DNA from: an uncultured Streptomyces sp.
GTDB lineage: Bacteria; Actinomycetota; Actinomycetes; Streptomycetales; Streptomycetaceae
DNA length: 64,000 bases
NCBI RefSeq assembly: GCF_947488945.1
Contig: NZ_CANLBS010000017.1
Span: 1 to 64,000, forward strand
Direction: 5' to 3'
Numbering within the stretch: the first letter of the stretch is position 1; each line of letters opens with the position of its first letter. The notes under the pieces were generated by a model. That model did not search any database, was not told the DNA's origin, and saw only the letters and a program-made list of their open reading frames with translations. The position numbers and the translations under genes were made by a program. Positions 60,632-64,000 of this stretch are shown piece by piece.

Positions 60632-62113
60632 ATGCGTACAGATCACAAGGAAGCACCTGTTCTGGAGGCCCTCGCCGCGTACCGGGACTCGGGCCATCTG
60701 GCGTTCTCGCCGCCCGGCCACAAACAGGCACGCGGCGCCGATCCTCAGGTGCGGGCGGTGCTCGGGGACGCGGTCTTCCACGGTGACGTCCTGGCCAGCG
60801 GCGGCCTGGACGACCGCAAGACCCGCAACCACATCCTGCTGCGTGCCGAACGGCTGATGGCCGATGCCGTCCACGCCGACCACACCTTCTTCTCGACCTG
60901 CGGCAGCTCTCTCTCCGTCAAGGCCGCGATGCTCACGGTCGCGGCCCCGCACCAGAAGCTCCTGGTGGGGCGTGACGCCCACAAGTCGGTGATCGCCGGG
61001 CTCGTCCTGTGCGGCATCGAACCGGTGTGGATCGAACCGCAGTGGGACGCCGAACGCGGTCTGGCCCACGCCCCCGCGCCCGAGGAGTACGAACGCGCCT
61101 TCGAGGCGCACCCCGACGCGCGCGGCGCCCTGGTCACCAGCCCCACCCCCTACGGCGCGGCCGCCGACCTCCGGGCGATCGCCGAGGTCTGCCACCGCCG
61201 CTCCCGCCCGCTGATCGTCGACGAGGCGTGGGGAGCGCACCTGCCCTTCCACCCCGACCTGCCCACCTGGGCCATGGACGCGGGCGCCGACATCTGCGTC
61301 ACCAGCATCCACAAGATGGGCAGCGGCCTCGAACAGGGCTCGGTCTTCCACCTCCAGGGCGACCTGATCGACCCCGTCACCCTGGCCTCACGGGCCGACC
61401 TGCTGGGCACCACCAGCCCGTCGACCCTGCTCTACGCCGGCATCGACGGCTGGCGCCGCCAGATGGTGCTCGACGGCCACGCGTTGATCTCGCACGCCCT
61501 GAGGCTCGCCGCCTCGGTCCGCCAGGAGATCGAACAGATCGACGGCATGCACGTGAACGACGCCGACGACTTCTGCGGGCCCGGCCGGGCCACCGAGTTC
61601 GACCCGCTGCCCGTCGTCGTGGACCTCTCCGGTCTCGGCATCACCGGCTACCAGGCCGCCGACTGGCTGCGCGAGCGTCACCGTCTCGACATGCACCTGT
61701 CCGACCACCGGCGCATCAACGCGCAGATCACCCACGCCGACGACTCCACCACCACCAGCCGCCTGATCGCCGGACTGCGGGACCTCGCCCGCCACGCCGG
61801 GGACCTGCCCCCCGCACCGCGAGTGGTCGTCCCCGATCCCTCCGACCTGCGGCTGCAGCAGGCCCGACTGCCGCGAGACGCGTTCTTCGCCGAGACCGAG
61901 GACGTGCCGGTGGGCGAGGCCGAGGGCCGGATCGCCGCCGAGATGGTGACCCCGTATCCGCCGGGCATCCCGGTCGTCCTGCCCGGCGAACGCCTCACCG
62001 CGCCAGTGCTGGAATACCTCCGCTCGGGGGTGCGCGCGGGCATGAACCTGCCCGACGCGGCGGACGTCGAGCTGAACACCGTCCGGGTGTGCGTGGACGG
62101 CGACGAGGACTGA
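60632..62113 (+). CDS. Orn/Lys/Arg decarboxylase-type PLP enzyme
   Basis: The protein is 493 aa from the ATG at 60632. SPPGHKQARG, FFSTCGSSLSVKAAML, DEAWGAHLPFHPDL (residues 198-211) and SIHKMGSGLEQG, with Schiff-base K228, define fold-III-like Orn/Lys/Arg decarboxylases of the short actinobacterial/Bacillus SpeA type, with a small C-terminal domain. It probably makes a polyamine or acts on a related amino acid. The gap to the next coding start is 187 bp, so linkage to the isoprenoid genes is uncertain. Confidence 0.87.
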   Translation: MRTDHKEAPVLEALAAYRDSGHLAFSPPGHKQARGADPQVRAVLGDAVFHGDVLASGGLDDRKTRNHILLRAERLMADAVHADHTFFSTCGSSLSVKAAMLTVAAPHQKLLVGRDAHKSVIAGLVLCGIEPVWIEPQWDAERGLAHAPAPEEYERAFEAHPDARGALVTSPTPYGAAADLRAIAEVCHRRSRPLIVDEAWGAHLPFHPDLPTWAMDAGADICVTSIHKMGSGLEQGSVFHLQGDLIDPVTLASRADLLGTTSPSTLLYAGIDGWRRQMVLDGHALISHALRLAASVRQEIEQIDGMHVNDADDFCGPGRATEFDPLPVVVDLSGLGITGYQAADWLRERHRLDMHLSDHRRINAQITHADDSTTTSRLIAGLRDLARHAGDLPPAPRVVVPDPSDLRLQQARLPRDAFFAETEDVPVGEAEGRIAAEMVTPYPPGIPVVLPGERLTAPVLEYLRSGVRAGMNLPDAADVELNTVRVCVDGDED

Positions 62114-62300
62114 GGGACGGCGGAGCGGACTCGGGGCCGGCGCGGGGGCGGTCCCGGCGCGGAATCACTCGATCGGGCGCAATCGGTCCGCCGGAGACCT
62201 CCCGCCCCGTACCCCGGGACAGACTCGGGTGCGAGCACCGCACGAGACCGGCCGACCGGCCGGGTCCGGGGCGGTCGACGCGGTACGGGGGGAACACGCC

Positions 62301-62588
62301 GTGACACACGACGACGCGCGCGGGGGCGGACCGGCCGGGGACGCCGTGGCCCTGGCGGCCGGGCTGGCGGACATCGCCGTCACCACGCTGGGCAGCGCGG
62401 TGAGCGGGCTGACCGGGCTGCTGCGCCGGGCCGATCTGGGTGAACTGCTGGCCGAAGGCCGCCAGGACACCGAGGCGCGCGGCCGGTTGCTGCTCGGGCG
62501 GTACGTGGGCGTGCCCCCGGCCCACCTGGAGATCCTGGCCCGTTCCGTCCTCGCGGACGGCCGGCTCGGGGGCGGCGCGGGTGACTGA
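62301..62588 (+). CDS. Small conserved protein preceding polyprenyl synthase
   Basis: The protein is 95 aa from a GTG at 62301 (MTHDDARGGG). The middle is an alpha-helical segment, ALAAGLADIAVTTLGSAVSG, followed by LTGLLRRADLGELLAEGRQD. There is no enzyme motif or Cys. It overlaps the polyprenyl synthase start by 8 bp, so translation is coupled and the proteins may form a complex. I do not recognise a characterised family; the amphipathic helices suggest membrane or protein contact. Confidence 0.65.
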   Translation: MTHDDARGGGPAGDAVALAAGLADIAVTTLGSAVSGLTGLLRRADLGELLAEGRQDTEARGRLLLGRYVGVPPAHLEILARSVLADGRLGGGAGD

Positions 62589-63633
62589 CCAGGCGGAGCA
62601 CGCCGCCCTGAAGGCCCGCGTCGACCGGGTGCTCGACGAGTTCGTCACCGCGGAGGCACAGGCGCTGGCGGACGTGGACGCCTCGCTGGGGCCGGTCGCC
62701 GAGCAGTTGCACGCCGCGACGGAGCACGGCAAACGGATCCGGGCGGCCTTCTGCTACTGGGGCTGGCGCGGGGCGGGCCAACCGGACGGTGAGGCCCTGC
62801 TGCGTGCGGCCTGCGCGGTCGAGCTGGTCCACGCGGCCGCCGTCGTCCACGACGACCTGATCGACCGCAGCCGCTCCCGGCACGGCCGTCCCACCGCGCA
62901 CGTCGCCCTGCGCGCCGCCTTCACCCACGGCCCCCGGCCGAAGGCGGGCGCCCGCGCGCTGGCGCTGCTCACGGGCAACCTGCTGATGTCGATGGCCGGC
63001 CAGATGTTCACCGCCTCCGGCCTGCCCGGCGCCTACCTGGGCCGGGCCAGGCCGCTGTGGGCGGTCATGGCCCGTGAGCTGGTGGCGGGGGAGTGCCTGG
63101 AGATCCTGCGGGTCGGGGCCGAACCCGACCCGGCGGCCTCGGTCAAGGTGATCCGGTACAAGACGGCCAAGTACACCGTCGAACACCCGCTGCACCTGGG
63201 CGGCCTGCTGGCGGGCGCGCCGCCGGCGCTGCTCGCCGCGTACACCGGCTTCGGGGTGCCGTTGGGGGAGGCGTTCCAGCTCCGTGACGACCTGCTGGGC
63301 CTGTTCGGCGATCCGCAGCGCACGGGGAAGGACCCCGCCGACGACGTGGCGGGGAACCGGCCCACCGCGCTGATGGCGCACGCCCTGCGGTTCGCCGCCG
63401 AGGAGGAGCGCCGCGAGCTGCGGGCCCTCCTCGGCGGTGGCCGGCCCGACGAGGGTCAGGTCGAGCGGGTGCGGGAGATCGCCCGGAGCACCGGGGCCGT
63501 CGCCCGCGTCGAGGACATGATCGCGGCCCGGTCGCGGGCCGCCCACGAGGCGCTGGACGACGCCTGCCTGACCCCGGAGGCGCGCCGCGCGCTGTCCGGC
63601 CTGGCCGCCTTCGCCACCGCCCGCCACCACTGA
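62581..63633 (+). CDS. Polyprenyl (isoprenyl) diphosphate synthase
   Basis: The protein is 350 aa from the GTG at 62581. EHGKRIRAAFCYWGW is the IPP-binding start. The first Asp-rich motif is VVHDDLIDRSRSRHGRPTAH (DDLID, residues 91-95), and the second is QLRDDLLGLFGDP. Residues before the first motif (HAAAV) favour a medium chain such as GGPP, which is inference. It makes all-trans prenyl diphosphates. The downstream MpaB-type oxygenase suggests an isoprenoid-modifying pathway. Confidence 0.9.
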   Translation: MTDQAEHAALKARVDRVLDEFVTAEAQALADVDASLGPVAEQLHAATEHGKRIRAAFCYWGWRGAGQPDGEALLRAACAVELVHAAAVVHDDLIDRSRSRHGRPTAHVALRAAFTHGPRPKAGARALALLTGNLLMSMAGQMFTASGLPGAYLGRARPLWAVMARELVAGECLEILRVGAEPDPAASVKVIRYKTAKYTVEHPLHLGGLLAGAPPALLAAYTGFGVPLGEAFQLRDDLLGLFGDPQRTGKDPADDVAGNRPTALMAHALRFAAEEERRELRALLGGGRPDEGQVERVREIARSTGAVARVEDMIAARSRAAHEALDDACLTPEARRALSGLAAFATARHH

Positions 63634-63788
63634 CCCGCGCCTCCCGATCCCGTGCCTCCCGGCCCTCCCGTACACCGGTCCCGCGCATCCGGACCTCCGC
63701 GTATCCCGGACCCGGCGCGTATCCCGGCCCTCCAGCCCGGCCCCGCCCATCCCGACCGACGAGTTCCGTATCCAGGGAGCAACGCCCA

Positions 63789-64000
63789 TGTCCTACACCT
63801 CCGCGTCCATGGACGCGCTGCGCACCGCCGGGGACGAACTGGCCGACGCCACCGTGGCGACGCTGTTCGAGCGCGGCGAAGTGGGCACCTTCAACACCCT
63901 GATGCGGTACGTCTCCACGGCTGGTCAGGAACTCCCCGACGGACTGCCCGAGGTGGCGCGGGAGTACCTGCACGAGACCGGCGCGCCACCCTCCTGGGTG
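63789..64000 (+). CDS. MpaB-family (latex-clearing-protein-like) oxygenase, N-terminal fragment cut by window edge
   Basis: The first 70 codons are visible from an ATG at 63789 with AGGGAG upstream. The text LADATVATLFERGEVGTFNT and LMRYVSTAGQELPDGLPEVA matches, from memory, the start of actinobacterial DUF2236/MpaB oxygenases, which hold heme and cleave isoprenoid double bonds (Lcp) or farnesyl chains (MpaB). The heme-binding His lies beyond the window. It follows the polyprenyl synthase on the same strand with a 155-bp gap. Confidence 0.7.

Noticed and set aside
62581..63633. Polyprenyl synthase as family 2 encapsulin cargo
   Set aside because: It lacks the long disordered N-terminal targeting region, and no encapsulin shell gene is visible in the window. 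It should be rechecked if more sequence to the right becomes available.

Overview
The window is high-GC actinobacterial chromosome. Codons end almost always in G or C, GTG starts and 4- or 8-bp gene overlaps are common, and intergenic DNA is GC-rich. An ethylmalonyl-CoA operon, two LysR-flanked cassettes, a yybP-ykoY leader on a GDT1-family gene and many secreted or peptidase genes all point to Streptomyces or a close relative. I see no rRNA, tRNA, CRISPR array, prophage, or PKS/NRPS genes.

Layout. 1-1.5 kb: the start of etfB (leftward), a TetR regulator and a zinc-ribbon/OB-fold protein. 1.5-12.5 kb: single-gene units (DJ-1/PfpI, GNAT, inositol-monophosphatase-like, nucleotidyltransferase, FAD oxidoreductase), an Ada-AlkA/Ogt alkylation-repair pair, a manganese-riboswitch-controlled exporter, a thin [2Fe-2S] protein, a sirtuin and a Nudix hydrolase. 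12.5-14.6 kb: a broken IS481 transposase beside a divergent NmrA-like/LysR pair. 14.9-22.9 kb: glycerate kinase, an orphan CDI-immunity-like gene, a PucR-type regulator and a five-gene branched-chain-type ABC importer. 23-26 kb: an LLM flavoprotein, a UBP zinc finger, pssA and psd. 26-32.5 kb: a compact leftward operon ccr-meaA-mcl-MaoC-acyl-CoA dehydrogenase, which is the ethylmalonyl-CoA route from crotonyl-CoA. 32.5-37 kb: GNAT, a membrane-anchored Mrr-type nuclease, a second TetR and a double-domain 3-hydroxyacyl-CoA dehydrogenase. 37.5-53 kb: HEAT protein, secreted tripeptidyl-type protease, NucS-like nuclease, second adenylate kinase, Rv2578c-type radical SAM gene with an SOS box, an MFS pump with three extra beta domains, a peptide-binding lipoprotein, LysR/aldo-keto reductase and CorA. 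53-60 kb: FAD oxidoreductase and a four-peptidase operon (M55, M20, S9, S66). 60-64 kb: GNAT, an Orn/Lys/Arg-decarboxylase-type PLP enzyme, a small unknown protein, a polyprenyl synthase and the start of an MpaB-type oxygenase.

The most notable signal is a shared promoter design. Three promoters (etfB, the OB-fold gene and ccr, spread over 32 kb) each carry two copies of a 13-bp palindrome close to GGCAC-N3-GTGCC. The copies lie 22-23 bp apart. One ends exactly 1 bp before the -10 box and the other abuts the -35 box. This ties electron-transfer flavoprotein to the ethylmalonyl-CoA operon, whose last gene is an ETF-dependent dehydrogenase. The TetR gene lying between two of these promoters is the obvious candidate repressor, and its paralogue at 34-35 kb is the alternative.

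The second theme is short tandem arrays in intergenic DNA: 25 bp x 6, 25 bp x 3, 8 bp x 10, 15 bp x 4, and a looser array of about 16.5 bp. Several sit in leaders or at gene ends.
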